A stretch of 64,000 bases of DNA from Choricystis sp. odSpoLacu1 (GCA_958009055.1 OY253650.1:806001-870000), one strand, 5' to 3'. Counted from the stretch's first letter, positions 10,462 to 21,696 are shown. Numbers and translations: made by a program. Notes: generated by a model not told the origin, from the sequence alone.

Positions 10462-11739
10462 TCAACTGGACTGGTACAGACGCCTCACGCCTTCCACGCC
10501 GCACGGCAGCCGAGTCACAGGACACGCCCCGTGCGTCGACACATGCCCATACAAACACGGATAACAAAAGACGTAGCCTGACGGCACCGCCATGGCTGGG
10601 TTGGTGGTGGGGGTGGCACACAGGGGGCAGAGGGAGGGATCGGCCGGCAGTGGCACGCCTCCGCGCGCAGGCGGCGGCGCGGGTGGCGGGGGCGGCGGCG
10701 GCAACGGTTTGCGGCCTCCCAGAGCGGTCTCGCCCGTCGTGTACCACCACTCCAACGCTTTGAACCCAAACACCGCCAGTATTAAGGCTGACCGGCCGTG
10801 GTCGGAGGCAGCCCACGCGGCGCGCGCGGTGGCGCGCCCCAGCGGGCCGCGCGATGTGAGGGTCGCGCGCCGTGCCGCCCACGTGCGTGCGTCCGCGTCC
10901 GCGAGTTCTGGACCGGACACGCGCACCACGGCTTGGCGCAGCAGGGCGTGGGATGGGCCGAAAAAGCGAGGGGTCGTGGGAGGAGGGCTGCTGCGCCCGG
11001 CGCTGCTGCCTCCTCCTCCTCTCACACTCCCCACGCCACCGTCCAACAAGTACGCTGTCTGGTACACAAACCTCAGCCCCTCAATGACGCCGATGATGGT
11101 GGGGTAGGCGCGAACCAGGGCCGCAGTGGCTGCGTCCACCGCACGCTGCGCGCGTGTCGGCGGCGCTGCGTCGACCGGCGCCGCGTGCGCCAACGGCACG
11201 CGCGCCCCGCCCGGCCCGGGGCGCGTGGATCTCGTGTAGAGGGCGTCCAGTTTGGAGCGGGCGTAGGGTGCCAGCACTAGGAAGGCCAGCGTGCGCCGCT
11301 GCTCGCGCCGCGTCAGTGGGCGGCGCGAGGGAGAGCCGCCGGAAGGCGGGAGAGGCGCACGGCGCAGGCCGTACAACGTGTCCGCAAAGGAAGCCGAGTG
11401 GCGGGCCAGGGCGCCACGCTCCAGGGCGAGGGAGAGCAGGGCGAAGAGTTCGTCTTCGTAGGCGAGGAAGCGGTGGAGAGAGGGGCGGCGCTGGGCAAAG
11501 ACCTGTGCAGGGAGAGGGGGGCACGGTGTTGTGTGCGAAAAAGCAGCGACGTCCCCGCTCTCTCCCTTCTCCTCTCTCCTCCTCAACCCCCCCCCCCCCC
11601 CCCACCCCCCCACCCCCAAACTCACCGACAGCGTGTACGCGGCCGCAGCCTTGAGGCTGGGCATGAGCCTGTCTGCAGCCACCAACTCAAAAAAGGTGGG
11701 CGCCGCGCCCGCGTCGGACGCGAGGGCGACGAACGCCAT
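10462..11739 (-). CDS. PEX12: Peroxisome assembly protein PEX12 (RING peroxin)
   Basis: PEX12 is a peroxisomal membrane RING peroxin that works with PEX2 and PEX10 to ubiquitinate and recycle the import receptor PEX5. Two exons: 11626-11739 and 10462-11502, phase 0, giving 384 residues, close to Arabidopsis PEX12. The N-terminus has TFFELVAADRLMPSLKAA, then RYEDE-like helices and the family signature HSASFADTLYGLRR. Central hydrophobic segments follow (YPTIIGVIEGLRFVYQTAYL and the FGFKALEWWYTTGE region). The C-terminal zinc motif reads CPLCATPTTNPAMAVPSGYV, then FCYPCLYGHV and CPVTRLPC. It has fewer cysteines than a full RING, as in other PEX12 proteins. The intron is extremely G-rich just after its donor on the sense strand. 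Stop is TGA. Confidence 0.92.
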   Translation of the reverse strand: MAFVALASDAGAAPTFFELVAADRLMPSLKAAAAYTLSVSLGVGGWGGGGGLRRREEKGESGDVAAFSHTTPCPPLPAQVFAQRRPSLHRFLAYEDELFALLSLALERGALARHSASFADTLYGLRRAPLPPSGGSPSRRPLTRREQRRTLAFLVLAPYARSKLDALYTRSTRPGPGGARVPLAHAAPVDAAPPTRAQRAVDAATAALVRAYPTIIGVIEGLRFVYQTAYLLDGGVGSVRGGGGSSAGRSSPPPTTPRFFGPSHALLRQAVVRVSGPELADADARTWAARRATLTSRGPLGRATARAAWAASDHGRSALILAVFGFKALEWWYTTGETALGGRKPLPPPPPPPAPPPARGGVPLPADPSLCPLCATPTTNPAMAVPSGYVFCYPCLYGHVSTHGACPVTRLPCGVEGVRRLYQSS

Positions 11740-12017
11740 GGGGACAGGAGGGGTGGTGTGAGGAGGGAGTGGGAGGAGCGCGCGCGGTGGAATGCGGGGG
11801 GGCGCGCGCCCGTGCGACGCGGGGCGCGCGGCGTCGAAAACCACGTCAAGAGAGTGAAGGAGACTGCGGCGGTCTATTTTTCGACCTCCCTCCGAGAGCG
11901 CCCACCGCCCACACCGCGCGCCCTCTCCCTCCAGCGCATTGTCAATGCGTGTCTGAGAAAGAATGATTGTCAACAATGAAAAAGAAGCAATTCAGAAACC
12001 AAAAATCAGTGCGCACT

Positions 12018-14408
12018 TCACTCTGCCCGCGCACCCACCCCACCCCCACCCCCACACTCCAGCACCGACACGACGCCCGCCGAGCTCGCAGCCACCAGCG
12101 TGCTGCTGCCCGGCCTCCACGTGACGGCCGACACAAAGGGGGTGGGGCCCGCGCCCCCCGCCCTCGGCGACCGGGCGGGGGCATCGTCTTCATCCCCGTC
12201 GTCGCCGTCGCCATCCCCACCCACCGCGCGCCGTCTCGCCACGGGGCGCGCCATGGAGGCGTGGTACACGCACACGTCCCCCGTTTCAGAGCCACACGCC
12301 AGCAGGTCGCCCTGGACGGCGAGGCCGACAAAGTGGCGTTCGTCGACGTGGCCCCGGAACACGCGCGTGGCGGCCGTGGTCGTCGTCGTGTTGGCGGCTG
12401 CACCACCATCGCTCCCTTTTGCCCACGCACTCGCGGGCCACAGCCGCAGCGTGGAATCAGTGGAGGCAGACACCACGCCCCCCCTCGCATACCGCACGTA
12501 GGACACGGCTTTGCGGTGGCCTGTGAGCGTGGCGAGGGGGGAGGCAGGGGAGCGCACGTCGTACACGCGGACCGCGTGGTCTGCCGCCCCCACCGCCAGC
12601 TCATTCCCGCCTCCACTCGGCGCATACGCCACACAGCACACGTTGGCGCCCACGTCCAGGGTGAGGGCGGGGGTGCGGCGGTCGGTGAGGGTCCACAGTT
12701 TCACGGTGCCATCGTCCGAGGCGGTGGCAAACGCGGCCCCCGGGCCCGACCCGCCCCCACCTCCCGGCGACCAGTCGGCCGACCACACGCGCCGGTCGTG
12801 GGCGTCGTACTCGGTCACGGCCGTCCCCGTCGCCACGTCCCACAGGGTGGCGCAGCCGTCGTAGTCGGTGGCGAGCAGGGCGTGCGGGGACGCGGCCATG
12901 GCGGGTGCCCAAGCAGCGCACGACAGTTTTGCTCGAGACGCCAACTCCACAGTCGGCGCCGGCGGCTCCCTCCCCTCCCGCCCGGCCTCCACCACCGCGT
13001 CAAAGTCGAAAACGGCCACCAGACGGGCGACGCCAGCGGTGGCAAGGCGGGCGCCGGTGGCATCGAAGTCGAGGGACGACAGGATGGAGGCGCCGCCACC
13101 GCCACCACCACCACCGCCAGCGCCACGGGGAGGCGAAAAGGTGGCCACCTGCCTCACCTCGCTGCACCGCACACACGCCGCCAGCACGCGCGAGAATTCG
13201 GCCAGACCGCCGGAGCCGTCGGCGGAAGGGGTGGCTGCCACCGCGGCCGCGACCGCGGCCGCGTCGTCAGGGGACGCGCCGCCCCCCTCCCGCCTCAGCG
13301 TCAGGTAGGCTTCATGCAGGTCTGCAAACTGGGCGACGACGCGGCGCTTGGCGGCGCGCGTGGCCAGGGGGGAAGGGGCTGCAGAGACGCCAGGCGCGAG
13401 CACTGTGCCTGGGGCCACGGCAGCCAGCGCAGTTGACGTGACATCGGTCATGGTGCCTGTGGCATCCCCACTGCCAGCCGGCACAGCGGCGGACGACCGG
13501 GACGGCGACGCGCCCGCGGCACGGCCGGAGCGCAGGCGGCGCTGGCCGATGGCAGCACCGCCAGATCCAGCCGACGGGTCGGCGCAGGCTGCGGCAACAG
13601 CGGGCACTTCTGTGGTGGTTGCATTCGTGGCATCGTCATCAGCGGGCAGCAGCAGGGGCGGGGCTGCGGCCGCCTCGCCACCCACGTGCAACCCGCCTCC
13701 GCCCCCCGCTCTCGCCACCAACGCCAAATCTTCATCCACCGCCGCCAGCTCAGCACGCAGCGCGTCCAACCGGGCCGCCTTGCGCGACCGCGCGTCATCC
13801 AGGAAGCGGCGCAGGAGGCGCAGGTCGGCCGCATCGCCCGCGGCTGCGGCCGCCGCGCGACGAGCTGTGAGTTCAGCCATCGCAGCATCCAGCACCGCCG
13901 CGTCGGCGGCGGGGCCGGCGTCCAGGGCGGCGCGCAGGGCGGACGATGGGTCGGAGGGGGGGGGCGGGGCAGCGACGAGGCGTGCGGCAGCCTGTGGGGG
14001 GTTGGGAGGTGGCAGTGAGGCCACGACGTTTCAGTGAGGCCACGCGAGGAGCACGCCTCGCGCATTGGGAGTTGCCGACACGCGCCCTCTCACATTCGCC
14101 TCCTCCTCCTCCCCCGACACTCTCACCTGCTGCAGCGGCAAACACGGCACCAGACTGTCGGGCGCCGTGGGCGCGCGACACTCCCAGCACAGTGTGCGGT
14201 CGGCGAGCGCGGCGCGCGCGCAAGACGCGCAGGCGGCGTGCCCGCAAGGCGCCACCAGGGGGTCGGCCAGCGTTTCAAGGCACACGGGGCACGTCAGGGC
14301 GGCAGCCACCGCGGCCGACGGCGGCGGGGCCGGCATCAGACGCCACAGATTGCGGCAGCGTCCCTGCGTTTGGGGGGAAGAGCGAGCGAAAAAAAGTGAG
14401 AGTGGCAT
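12018..14408 (-). CDS. COP1: COP1-type E3 ubiquitin ligase (RING, coiled coil, WD40)
   Basis: COP1 is the E3 ligase that targets transcription factors such as HY5 in darkness in plants; in algae it is tied to light and UV-B signalling. Exons 14127-14408 and 12018-13991 join in phase 0. Residues about 39-80 form a C3HC4 RING (CPVCLETLADPLVAPCGHAA, then CASC, CWEC). A short coiled coil RFLDDARSRKAARLDALRAE matches the COP1 helix after the RING. After an Ala/Gly-rich spacer, the WD40 propeller has the COP1 signatures WSADWSPGG, ASDDGTVKLWTL, ANVCCVAYAP, GAADHAVRVYDVRS, GHRKAVSYVRYA, STDSTLRLW, FRGHVDERHFVGLAVQGD and FVSAVTWRPGSSTLVAA. Length is about 751 residues against 675 in Arabidopsis. The true start may be Met at 14336, since an acceptor-like CGCAG lies just upstream. 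Confidence 0.93.
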
Positions 14409-14566
14409 GAGAGCGTCGGTCTTCGACCAAAAAACGACGACGTATCTCCCGCTCTCTCCAACGGCGCCGAGTTTACGCGCACCCTATCGCCCCCCCCCCC
14501 CACCCCCCACCCACCCCCCACACACAGAAAGAGAGAATGGAACGGAGAATAAAGCAATAGCGATAT

Positions 14567-15208
14567 TTAATGTGCGCGACGCACCAGTCGTCTCATCCTC
14601 GCCCCCTCTCGACGGCCTCGACGACGCGCCCAGCGAGGTCGCCATGTCTCGGACAGCGTCATCTCCACCTCGTCTGCGCGCGACAACCGCCGCCGGTCGA
14701 ACGCCCAGGGCGCGGCCCCGGGGGGCAGGTCGGCTTCCGGGGCGTCACCGAGCAGCGGCTCTGCCGACGCGGCCGCGCGCGCGTCGGTCACGATGCGGGC
14801 CGTGTCCGCCGCCGCCACGGTGGCCACGTAAAGCGCGTACAGGGTGAGTAGCAGGGATGCTGAGCCGGGGCCGGCGGCGCCGGTGGAGAGGATGGCGGCT
14901 GCAGTGGCCACGGAAAGCCCGTAGGCTGCCACGTCACGCACCAGGGCGCCCCGGGCAGGGGCGCCGCCCGAGGCGCGCAGGACGCAGCCTGCGACGGCGC
15001 AGCCGACGAAGAGGCCGCCGCCCAGGGGGGCGCCGTGGGCTAGGTCGACTGCACCAGAGCGGACGGCTGGGCGCGAGCGAAACAAACCAACAAAGTTTCG
15101 GTGTGCGGCCCAAACCCACACACGTTCCGCATCTCTGCTTTTGCCGCGTGCGCCGCAGTCCCTCTGCCGACGCATGTCGACGGGAGGCTGTCGCGAGACC
15201 TCACACAC
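14567..15208 (-). pseudogene. Fragment of a cation/calcium exchanger (CCX/NCX-like)
   Basis: An open frame ending in TAA encodes hydrophobic segments resembling the end of the first repeat of cation/calcium exchangers. GAPLGGGLFVGCAVAGCVLR is followed by ALVRDVAAYGLSVATAAAIL and LLLTLYALYVATVA, matching the family order GALFV...RDxxFY...LLxxYxxYV. A basic cytoplasmic tail follows. The upstream part of the first alpha repeat and all of the second are missing. The region before about 15,060 (a polar, Trp-rich stretch) has no membrane segment and runs into the start of the divergent Maf-like gene 9 bp away, so there is no room for the rest. It is either a truncated remnant or a short derived membrane protein. 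Start codon unknown; the ATG at 15208 is only the longest possible. Confidence 0.45.
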
Positions 15209-15216
15209 ACACCACT

Positions 15217-15882
15217 ATGCCCCCCACCCCCCCCACCGGCGCCGCCGCCCTGGCCGCCGCGCCGCGCGTCATTCTCGGCACCCACTCCTCGGGCCGGCGC
15301 GCCGTGTTTGACCGCGTGGCGGCGGACGCAGGCTTCACCTACACGACCGCAGCCGCGGACATAGACGAGAAAGCGGTGCGGCGGGAGGATCCGGGTGACC
15401 TGGTGCGAGCGCTGGCGCTGGCCAAAGCGGTCGCTCTCTGCAACCGCCTCCCCCCCGGCCCGGGGCTCCTCATCACGGCCGACCAGGTCGTCACGTGGAG
15501 GGGGGCGGTGCGTGAGAAGCCGGCCGACCACGCTGAAGCGGCCGCCTTTTTGGCCGACTACTGCCGCGGCCCTGCCCCCGAGACGGTGTCCGGCGTCGCG
15601 GTCACCGACCTCGCCACCCGCCGCGTCGTCACGGGGGTCGACATCGCGCGCGTCACCATCAGTCCCCCCCTCGATGCCGCTGGCATCGCGGCCGCGGTGG
15701 ACTGTGAGGATGTGCTGTGGTGCGCGGGCGGGCTGATGATCGAGCGCCCCGAGCTGGAGGGACGGATCACCATTCACCCAGGAGATGAGGCCAGCGTCAT
15801 GGGGCTGCCGGTGGGGTTGACTCTGGAGCTGGCGGCGTGTGTGGCGGGTGGGGGTGGGGAAGTGCTGGCAGAGGTGACGTGA
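15217..15882 (+). CDS. Maf-like nucleoside-triphosphate pyrophosphatase
   Basis: A Maf/HAM1-related house-cleaning pyrophosphatase that hydrolyses non-canonical nucleoside triphosphates to monophosphates. It is a single exon of 221 residues ending in TGA. The N-terminal phosphate-binding motif is ILGTHSSGRRAVFDRV. AADIDEKAVRREDPGDLVRA and then LLITADQVVTWRGAVREKPA match the plant Maf subgroup, which has TADQVV where bacteria have TADTVV. GGLMIERPELEG and SVMGLPVGLTLEL complete the fold. The Met at 15217 begins just before the conserved core, with an Ala/Pro leader too short for a clear targeting peptide. It lies 9 bp from the end of the opposed exchanger fragment and converges on the ketobutyrate ligase gene 60 bp away. 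Confidence 0.9.
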   Translation: MPPTPPTGAAALAAAPRVILGTHSSGRRAVFDRVAADAGFTYTTAAADIDEKAVRREDPGDLVRALALAKAVALCNRLPPGPGLLITADQVVTWRGAVREKPADHAEAAAFLADYCRGPAPETVSGVAVTDLATRRVVTGVDIARVTISPPLDAAGIAAAVDCEDVLWCAGGLMIERPELEGRITIHPGDEASVMGLPVGLTLELAACVAGGGGEVLAEVT

Positions 15883-15941
15883 AAAAAAAATGATTTTTTT
15901 GTTAAACTCCCAATCACACTAAAACACACATCACACCCTCT

Positions 15942-17302
15942 CTACGCCACCACGCCCAACTCTTTGCCCACCTCGGTGAACGTGGCCACCGCCTGCTCCA
16001 CCATGGCGGGCGTGTGGGCGGCGGACAGCTGCACCCGGATGCGCGCTTTGCCTTTTGGCACGACCGGGTATGAAAAGCCCACCACATACACGCCACGCGC
16101 CAGCATGCGCGCCGCAAACTCGGTGGCCACGCGAGCGTCCCCCAGCATGACGGGGACGATGGGGTGGTCGCCCGCGCCGATGGTGAACCCGGCGGCCGTC
16201 ATGGCGGAGCGGAAGGCCGCCGTGTTGGACCGCAGCGCGTCACCGAGCGCGGGCGACCCTTCCACCAGGTCCAGGGCGGCCAGGGAGGCGGCGACCACGG
16301 TGGGGGCCACAGAGTTGGAGAACAGGTAGGGGCGCGCCCGCTGGCGCAGGGTGGCGACGACAGAGGCGGGCCCCGCAGTGTAGCCCCCCGTCGCCCCGCC
16401 CAGCGCTTTGCCCAGAGTGGAGTTGACGATGTCGACGCCGCCGTGCATGCCGTGGTGTTCATCCGTGCCGCGCAGGGTGGGTCCAATCACACCCGTCGCG
16501 TGGCACTCGTCGATGAAGACGAGCGCGCCGTGGCGCCGCGCGACGTCGACAATCTCGGGCAGCGGCGCGATCGTGCCGTCCATCGAAAACACGCCGTCCG
16601 TCGCCACCAGCTTGACGCGGGCGCCCGAAGCGTTGGCCTCCACCAGCTTGGCCTCCAGATCGGCCGGGTCGGCGTGCTTGTAGCGGAAGCGGGCGGCTTT
16701 GCACAGGCGTACGCCGTCAATGATGGACGCGTGGTTGAGTTCATCCGACAGAATCGCATCCTCCGGCCCCAGCAGAGCTTCAAACAGGCCCGCGTTGGCA
16801 TCGAAACACGAAGGGTAGAGAATGGCGTCCTCCTGGCCGTGGAAGGCCGCGATGCGGCGTTCCAACTGTTTGTGGATGTCTTGCGTGCCGCAGATGAAGC
16901 GCACGCTGGACAACCCAAACCCGTGCGTGTCCAGGGCGGCGTGGGCGGCGGCGACGAGGGTGGGGTGGTTGGAGAGGCCGAGGTAGTTGTTGGCGCAAAA
17001 GTTGAGGACGGTGCGGCCGTCGGCCACGGCTGTGAGGGTGGGTGGGTGGGTGGACGATGGTCGGGTGAGAGGAAAAAGCTGAGAGCCACGTCGGTGGTCT
17101 CCGCCCCCCCTCCTCCCCACCCACACTCACCAACAAGCGGTCCCTGCGGCCCCATAATCTCAGACTCCTTTTTAAACGTGCCCGCCTCCCGCATCGCGTC
17201 CAGCGCGGCGTCCAGGTCGTGCGTGAGCGCGTCGGCCGCGGGCAGCGCGGCAAAGGACCGGGTGTACCGGGTGGCGGCGTGGCGGGCGGCGCGGGCCAGC
17301 AT
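15942..17302 (-). CDS. 2-amino-3-ketobutyrate CoA ligase (glycine C-acetyltransferase)
   Basis: A PLP enzyme of the alpha-oxoamine synthase family that cleaves 2-amino-3-ketobutyrate with CoA to glycine and acetyl-CoA in threonine breakdown. Exons 17131-17302 and 15942-17029 give 419 residues, ending in TAG. The start MLARAARHAATRYTRSF looks like a mitochondrial presequence. Family motifs are NFCANNYLGLSNHP, GFGLSSVRFICGTQDIHKQL, AILSDELNHASIIDG, ATDGVFSMDGTIAPLPEIVD, FIDECHATGVIG and the PLP-lysine motif NSTLGKALGGATGGYTAG. The C-terminus has YPVVPKGKARIRVQLSAAHT, diagnostic for this enzyme over 5-aminolevulinate synthase or KAPA synthase. It is divergent from the BRCT gene, with 173 bp between starts. 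Confidence 0.94.
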
Positions 17303-17475
17303 TGCGGTGTGTGTGTGAGGGTGAGAGCGTGCTTGTGTCGGGAGAGAGAGAGAGCGCGGCGGGCGCGCCACGTAAAAAAAACAAGCAGAGACTGAGCAAA
17401 TCGTCGTCACACACCCAATTGCTCGACAGCGTCGTCGCGTGCGTCTCTGTTTTTTTTCCGCCTCTCGTCTTCCCA

Positions 17476-20107
17476 ATGGAGGAACCTTCCCGTCCCCTGG
17501 AGGTGAGCCCAGAGGGGCACGCCTGTGTGTGTATGCGCGCAGTGGGGCGGGGCGCGCACCCACAGGGCGCCCCCCAACGCGCTTCGCTCTTTCGAATTCG
17601 CTCACGCTTCGCGCGCTTCGCCTCCCCCCCTTCAGGCCGTTGTCTTCTACGCCCACCCAGAGGCAGCCCCCTTCCTGTTTCACCAGCAGAGGTGGCGCGA
17701 CGGGCGCGCGGGCGCGGGCGGCCCCGGCCACGAGGGCGTGAGCGCGGAGAGCGTGATTGGGGGCGCGGGTGAGAGAGGGAGAGAGAGGCGTTGTGGCCTC
17801 AGACCCGCCTTGGATGAGTGAGGGAGGCGTGTGGAGTGTGTGTGTGTGTGTGTTTGTGGACTGTCGGCGTCGCGCACGAGGGAGGGGTGGGCGCGCTTGC
17901 TTGTCCTGTCGCGAACGAAACACTGACGACCCTCCCTCCACCCTCCCCCCACACAGCAACCCTCGGCGCCCGCTACGAGCGGGACGCAGCGTACGCTACC
18001 CATATCGTCGTCTGGCGCACCCCCGACATCCCCCCTACCGCTGTCGCCCGCCTCGAAGCCGGCGCCGCGGTCGCCGTGTCCCCACTCTGGTTGTGGCAGT
18101 GCGTCGCGTCACGCGCCCTCGTGCCCGTGACCGACCCTCTGTGGCGCCCCATGACCGCCCCCCTGGCCGGCCTGGATGGCATCGAAGTCACGCTGACGGG
18201 CGTCCTGGGTGACCTGCGCGCCGCCGTGCTCGCGCTGGGCGAAGCCGCCGGCCTGCGCTGCACACGCCCCATGAACCTGGCGACCTGCACCCACCTGCTG
18301 GCAGCCGACGTGCGGGACGCGGGGTCGGAGAAGCTGAGGCGGGCGCGGGAGCCGGCGCACGCGCGGAGGATCAGTGTCGTGTCGCTCGGCTGGTTGTATG
18401 ACTGCGTCCGCTCCGGGCGCGTCCTCCCTGCCGTCGACTACCGCCGCAACGCGCCCGGCGGCGCCATGGAGCCGGCCGCCGTGCTGGTGACGGCAGCGTC
18501 CATGGGGGCGCTGGGGCGGGAGGCGAGAGGGGAGGCGCGCGCGGTGCCGACACCGTTTGACAAAGAAAACGCGGCGCCCCCTCTCGCGCCGACCGGGTCG
18601 GCGCCGCCGGCGAGCGAAGCCGCTGGCAGCAACGCCACCGCCAAGCGTGTCGCGACGGCTGCTGATGCGGAGGAGCCGGCGCCGTCGCCCGCTTTTGAGC
18701 CGGTCGCCGCGGGTGGCAGCGGCACCGACGCCTTCGTCGCGCTGGCCGAGGAAGAGGAAGCAGCGGCGGCCGGGGCATCGCCCCCGCCTGACTACGAGCC
18801 CTCTCAACCCATTCCTCGCGTGCTCCACTTTTCGCAAGTGGCGGGGCCACCATCCGCACGCCCTCCATCGGCTGCCGCGGTCGCTGCTGCCGTGGTCGCG
18901 GCTGCCGCGCCGTCGCCCGACGCTGCCGGCGGCGGCGACATAGCGGCCGTGAGAGATCGTGTGCGCGCCCTGATTGGCGCGGTGGCTCCTGTGGATACGC
19001 AAATGCCGCTGGGTGGTGGTGTGGTGGCTGCTGCCGCTGCGCCGACCAACCGCCGCCCCACGCGGTCTCTGGCTGCTCTGGCGGCCAGCAGACCCGAGGT
19101 GCCCCGCCGCAGCACGCCGTCGCCGCCGCCACCGCGTGAAGAGGCGTCTCTGGCGGCCGCCAGGCCGGCTGACGAGCCTGGGCGCAGTGGAGGGCGCAAG
19201 CGCGGCCCTGCGGCACGCGACGTGGCGGCTCCCGCTCCACCCGCCGACTCCCTGGCCGCAGGCCGCGCCAAACAACGCAAAGTGACGCGCCCGGCACGGG
19301 CCGCCATCACGGCCAGCCAGCCAGTGGTGGAGGCGGCGCCCGCGGCCCCTGCGGTGGCCGCCCCCCCCTCCCCGCGCCGCCCCTCCACCGCGCCCCGCCC
19401 CAGCCGCCGCCCCTTCTTCGCAGTCGGCGGCCTGCACTCCGCCGACGCGGCGGCCGCCGTCGCCTCCCTGCGCCGCCTGGGCGTGACCGCCGAGGGCGGC
19501 GCAGCCGCGCACGCGTGGCGCACGGGGACGACGCACGTGCTGGAACCCACCCTGCGCCGCTCCCTGAAAACGCTGGCCGCCATGGCTGCGGGCGCCTGGG
19601 TGCTGGACGCTCGGTATGCGGCCGACAGTGCGGCCGCGGGGCGGCTGCTGCCGGAGGGGCGGTATGAACTGGTGGCCGACTCCGGCGGCCGCATCTCGCG
19701 CCGCGCGCCCGCCCACTGGCGCCGCCGCGCCGCCGCAGACGGCGGTGGCGGCGCGTTTGCGGGCCTGACGGCCGCCGTGCTGCCGGGAGTGGCCCCCAAG
19801 GGCGCCCACCCCAACAAGGAGGACCTGGAAGCAGTGCTGTCCGCGGGCGGCGCCACGCTGGTCGACGCCAGCGCGGCCGCCACGGCGGGCGCCGACTTTG
19901 TGGTCGCCCCCCCCCACCGCCGGCGCGCGAGATGGACGCACCGCGGCGCTGAGGCGGGCGCGCGTGCCCCTGGTAACTGCCGCGTTCGTGGTGGAGTGGG
20001 TGGCCCACCCGAGTGGTGATCTGTCGGAGTATGTGTTGTTTCAGCAGGAGGTGGGGGGGCGGCTGGCGCGGGCTGCCGCGGAGAGGGGTGGTGGTGTGAG
20101 TGTGTGA
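17476..20107 (+). CDS. Multi-BRCT-domain DNA-damage-response protein
   Basis: A nuclear protein with BRCT phosphopeptide-binding modules at both ends and a long disordered centre, resembling the TopBP1/PTIP class. Exons: 17476-17502, 17636-17768 and 17957-20107. The first BRCT spans residues about 9-110 (THIVVWRTPD, VSPLWLWQCVASRALVP). The second (GLDGIEVTLTGVLGD, CTHLLAADV, ISVVSLGWLYDCVRSGRVLP) follows directly. The middle 350 residues are Ala/Pro-rich and basic. The C-terminal pair begins at FFAVGGLHSAD and ends with the BRCT tail VPLVTAAFVVEWVAHP. The last repeat is read in a second frame: one extra base in the C run at 19908-19917 separates them. Correcting that gives 769 residues ending in TGA at 20105-20107; uncorrected translation stops at 20019. 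I cannot assign a specific orthologue. Confidence 0.78.
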
Positions 20108-20216
20108 TGATGGTGTGGGATGGTGTAAAACAAAGTGGGGAGGCGGTGGCCGTTTGATTGAAAAGCAGCAAAAAAAGTCGATAGCTCTATGCACACCCAC
20201 CACCCGCCACACCACC

Positions 20217-20834
20217 CTACTCCCCAGTCGCGTACGCGCGCATGAGCTTGGCTTCAACCACCTCGATCCAGTAGCCATCCACATCCTGGATAAACGCAAT
20301 TTCCCGCATCGTGCCGTCTTCAGGGCGTTTCACAAATTTCACGCCTTTCTTGTCGAAGAGCTTGACGGCGGCCTCGAGGGACGGCACCGAGATGCCGATG
20401 TGACCCCACCTGCGTTTGTGCGAGGGAGGGGGGGGGGGGAGTGGCTGGGTTGGAAGAGAGTGCTGGAGCGACAACAAAAGAACACGCGGCCGCGCGCCGA
20501 CTCACCCGTGCTTCTGGTCGATGTCCCCCACCACCCCATCATAGTTCCAGCACAGCTCCAGGAACCCGGGGCGCGAGAACACGTTCTCCAGTCGGTCGGC
20601 TTCACCCGACGGCAGGGGCTGCAGCCCAAACTCGAGAAATAAGAGGGTGCACGCTTTCTCAGGAAAATCGAGCTTGGCTGCGAGGCGCATGCCGAGCACC
20701 CCCGTGTAAAAGGCGAGACTCTTCTCTGGGTCGGAGATGCGCAGCATGGTTTGCTGCAGCTGGAAGCCCGTGGTGGCGGGGTCGCGGGTGGGGCAGACGC
20801 CGGGTGTTTCTTTGAGGTCTTGGAGCGTGGCCAT
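20217..20834 (-). CDS. Lactoylglutathione lyase (glyoxalase I)
   Basis: Glyoxalase I isomerises the methylglyoxal-glutathione hemithioacetal to S-lactoylglutathione. Exons 20506-20834 and 20217-20409 give 173 residues, ending in TAG. The four metal-ligand positions of the eukaryotic enzyme are present: Gln in GFQLQQTMLRI, Glu in FLELCWNYD, His in WGHIGISVPS and Glu in GYWIEVVEA. DPEKSLAFYTGVLGMRL is the family signature. The length and single two-module chain match the short animal/alga form. No targeting peptide is obvious, so it is probably cytosolic. It is 187 bp upstream of the end of the 2OG oxygenase gene on the same strand. Confidence 0.94.
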
Positions 20835-21021
20835 GGTTTTGGGAGAGGGCCGCCCCTGGTCGGTGATGGAGCCAGTCCAAAGACGTGGACCCGAGTGAAG
20901 CGGACGTTTGGTTGGGGGCGCGCGGTGTCCCAGGGGGCGCCAGTTTGACGCACGAATTCGCGGGCGTGGGTGAGTTTTTTTTTTTTTTTTTTTTTCGTCT
21001 TCGTTTTGTCTTTTCTACAGG

Positions 21022-21696
21022 CTACAGTCCCCGTTTCACTCTCGCCGCAAACACGACATCACTCCTCAACACATACTTGATGCCCCCCTCCACCCTGGCG
21101 CCTTCGTGAGGCAAACAATCGTCGCCGTGTCGATGAACCAACGCGCGCCCGGGGGCGGGGTCGACTGACGCGACGATCCCCCGTTTGCCAGACCGATGAA
21201 ATATGGTCTGTCCACCCTGGCAGGAGGACAGATACAGCAGCAACGTGTAGCGCGTGACGCCGACGCCGTCGACGACGTCTGCATCGTCGTAATGCGGTTT
21301 GAACGCGTCCCCTCTCCCATACCTGTAGGCCCTGATGTTGCGGTTGAGGCCCACGGCGGCCGTCCGCTCGGCGGCCGGCAGGCCAGGCAGCAGCACGCCT
21401 TGCAGAGCTTTCCACAGTTGGCGTGCGAAGGCGGCATCCAGCACGCTCACCCGGCCGCAGGAACGCACCGCTTCCCCAGCGGCGGGACCGCGCGACGCTT
21501 GGTGCGTGAAGTGCGGCGACGTGGCAGCAATCAATGCCGCGCACTCTGTGTGGCTCAACACACTGTCCACCTGGAACAGGGAGCCGTCGCGCCGGCCGAG
21601 CTGGGTGACGGGGCACTGTTGGGGTGATTTTGGAGTGATGTGCGGCCACACGATGTCGGCGCCAGAGGGTGGCGCGCCTCCGGAGCGACCGTCCAT
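21022..21696 (-). CDS. 2OG-Fe(II) oxygenase, prolyl-4-hydroxylase-like
   Basis: A 224-residue dioxygenase of the 2-oxoglutarate/Fe(II) superfamily, encoded in one exon ending in TAG. The Fe ligands are the His and Asp of FKPHYDD and the distal His of CLPHEGARVEGG. The 2OG-binding basic residue is the Lys of GGIKYVLRSDVVF. The HEG-x5-GxKYxLRxD signature is typical of P4H-like and related stand-alone oxygenases. RAYRYGRGDAFKPHYDDAD with TRYTLLLYLS gives the double-stranded beta-helix core. There is no signal peptide, so ER collagen-type hydroxylation is unlikely and a cytosolic or nuclear substrate is more probable. The substrate cannot be inferred from the neighbours. Confidence 0.85.
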   Translation of the reverse strand: MDGRSGGAPPSGADIVWPHITPKSPQQCPVTQLGRRDGSLFQVDSVLSHTECAALIAATSPHFTHQASRGPAAGEAVRSCGRVSVLDAAFARQLWKALQGVLLPGLPAAERTAAVGLNRNIRAYRYGRGDAFKPHYDDADVVDGVGVTRYTLLLYLSSCQGGQTIFHRSGKRGIVASVDPAPGRALVHRHGDDCLPHEGARVEGGIKYVLRSDVVFAARVKRGL

